From NCBI GenBank assembly GCA_964475985.1, contig CAYYYP010000023.1, forward strand, positions 1 to 50,707: DNA of 50,707 nt. The letters run 5' to 3'. Below the pieces are notes generated by a model, which made no database searches, was not told the origin of the DNA, and saw nothing but the letters and a program-made list of their open reading frames with translations. Each line of letters opens with the position of its first letter. Position 1 is the stretch's first letter. This DNA comes from CAYYYP01 sp964475985 (GTDB lineage Bacteria; Bdellovibrionota; UBA1018; CAYHWW01). Shown one piece after another: positions 49,752 through 50,707 of this stretch. The translations under genes and the position numbers were made by a program.

Positions 49752-50707
49752 ATGAAGTGGAACCTAAAGCCTTCTGCGCAAAGAAAGGTCGCTAAATTTT
49801 TAAAGTGGACCGCCGCCAGTTTGTTTCTAGTCTTCTGCGCTAGCACTTTCATTTCTAATGACGCGCTCGCCCACGAGAACGACCCTCACTCTGTAGCGCG
49901 ACCGCAAGAGGTTAGGGTTGAACATATTAGCCTTGATCTCAGAGTAGATTTTGCCGAGAAAAAAATCTCAGGGAAAGTTACTCTACGCATAAAGAACCTG
50001 ACCGGTGCCAATAAACTTTATTTAGATGCCCGAAACTTAAACATCCAAGCCGTTTCCGTAGGGGTGCGGCAGGTACCAACGACTTTCCGAAAGGGCCATG
50101 GTGATCCAGGTTTAGGTGAAGGACTTATCGTAGACATCGGTCGTCATACAAAAACCGTAACGATTGAGTACGAAACTACCGAAGGCGCCGATGCACTTCA
50201 GTGGTTAACGCCTGAGCAAACGGCTGGAAAACATTTCCCATTCCTATTTTCTCAAAGCCAACCCATTCATGCGCGGACTTGGATCCCCTTGCAAGACACT
50301 CCCGAAGTACGGACCACCTATGACGCACGGATTACCACTGACCCAGATTTGCTTGTGCTCATGAGCGCAGAAAATCCCCAAGGAAAAACTACTGACGGGG
50401 TTTATCGTTTTCGCATGCGCCATCCCATTCCTTCCTACTTAATTGCCATTGCCGTGGGTAATTTGGAATTTAGGGCATTTCCCGGGAGTCTTCGTAGCGG
50501 AGTTTATGCCGAGCCAGAAACATTAGACTCGGCCCACTGGGAGTTTGCGAATACAGAAAAAATGATCAAAGTCGGGGAGCGTCTACTGGGACCCTATGTG
50601 TGGGAGCGATTTGACCTCATTGTTTTACCCCCGGCCTTTCCTTATGGCGGCATGGAAAATCCACGTCTCACTTTTCTTACGCCTACTTTGTTAGCGGGAG
50701 ACCGCTC
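49752..50707 (+). CDS. M1-family aminopeptidase, LTA4H-like, 3' partial
   Basis: The frame runs from the ATG at 49752 to the window end (318 codons); a GAGGTGATT site precedes it. A long signal peptide ends near NDALA. The N-terminal beta domain follows (VEHISLDLRVDFAEKKISGK), then SQSQPIHARTWIPLQDTPEV, and near the end PPAFPYGGMENPRLTFLTPT, which holds the GGMEN exopeptidase motif of M1 enzymes. The HExxH zinc site should follow just outside the window. The sequence is close to leukotriene A4 hydrolase-type aminopeptidases, here exported to the periplasm or beyond. Confidence 0.93.
   Translation, partial: MKWNLKPSAQRKVAKFLKWTAASLFLVFCASTFISNDALAHENDPHSVARPQEVRVEHISLDLRVDFAEKKISGKVTLRIKNLTGANKLYLDARNLNIQAVSVGVRQVPTTFRKGHGDPGLGEGLIVDIGRHTKTVTIEYETTEGADALQWLTPEQTAGKHFPFLFSQSQPIHARTWIPLQDTPEVRTTYDARITTDPDLLVLMSAENPQGKTTDGVYRFRMRHPIPSYLIAIAVGNLEFRAFPGSLRSGVYAEPETLDSAHWEFANTEKMIKVGERLLGPYVWERFDLIVLPPAFPYGGMENPRLTFLTPTLLAGDR

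Noticed and set aside
1..50707. CRISPR arrays, insertion sequences, rRNA operons
   Set aside because: No regularly spaced repeats, no complete transposase with terminal inverted repeats and no rRNA-like sequence were seen.

Overview
The window looks like a chromosomal segment of a Gram-negative bacterium with an outer membrane. Gene style (many short exported proteins, an HTH/recombinase-like orphan beside a tiny lipoprotein, FadL-like and AsmA-like envelope genes, an LTA4H-like M1 peptidase, a proton-pumping pyrophosphatase) suggests a Bdellovibrionota/Oligoflexia-type organism. This is an impression from gene content, not from a marker gene; no rRNA or tRNA was seen.

Bases 1 to about 34,500 form a dense metal and metalloid resistance region. 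Reading right to left on the minus strand from 8.3 kb: a small CzcI-like protein, a small disordered exported protein, a second CzcI-like protein, then CzcC-like, a drastically shortened adaptor and CzcA, followed by a lipoprotein and a second TolC-like gene that leaves the window. A secreted HExxH protein separates this from a second set at 14.3 to 10.1 kb: a paralogous copy of the two-gene cassette, an outer-membrane-type protein and a Zn/Cd/Pb P-type ATPase. Next come a methyltransferase divergent from chrA, then an ECF sigma factor with a membrane anti-sigma (17.2 to 17.8 kb, minus) divergent from a cusC-cusB-cusA-copA-diheme cytochrome operon (17.9 to 27.3 kb, plus). A DMT exporter with a histidine tail is divergent from a His-rich exported protein, which precedes a second short adaptor plus czcA; that czcA carries three in-frame stop codons. 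An arsenic operon (arsR, arsI, arsC, aqpS) closes the region.

The main regulatory result is a shared promoter element, TGTCAC-N16/17-CGTA. It lies upstream of the ECF gene itself, the divergent cus/cop operon and both small-protein cassettes. This argues that one envelope-sensing ECF/anti-sigma pair coordinates Cu/Ag export, Zn/Cd/Co-type RND export and probably the Zn ATPase. Apart from the ECF/anti-sigma pair and ArsR, no regulator was recognised in this region.

From 34.5 to 35.4 kb there is a boundary-like zone with an HTH/recombinase-like gene lacking a good start, a 57-residue lipoprotein, a 12-bp tandem repeat and hairpins. From 35.5 kb onward the genes look like ordinary chromosome: GNAT acetyltransferase, CoA-binding protein, FadL-like porin, AsmA-like protein, CPxCG mini-protein, zinc phospholipase C-like protein, GST, LysE exporter coupled to an EF-hand protein, trypsin-like lipoprotein, cupin, hppA, murJ and a partial M1 aminopeptidase.
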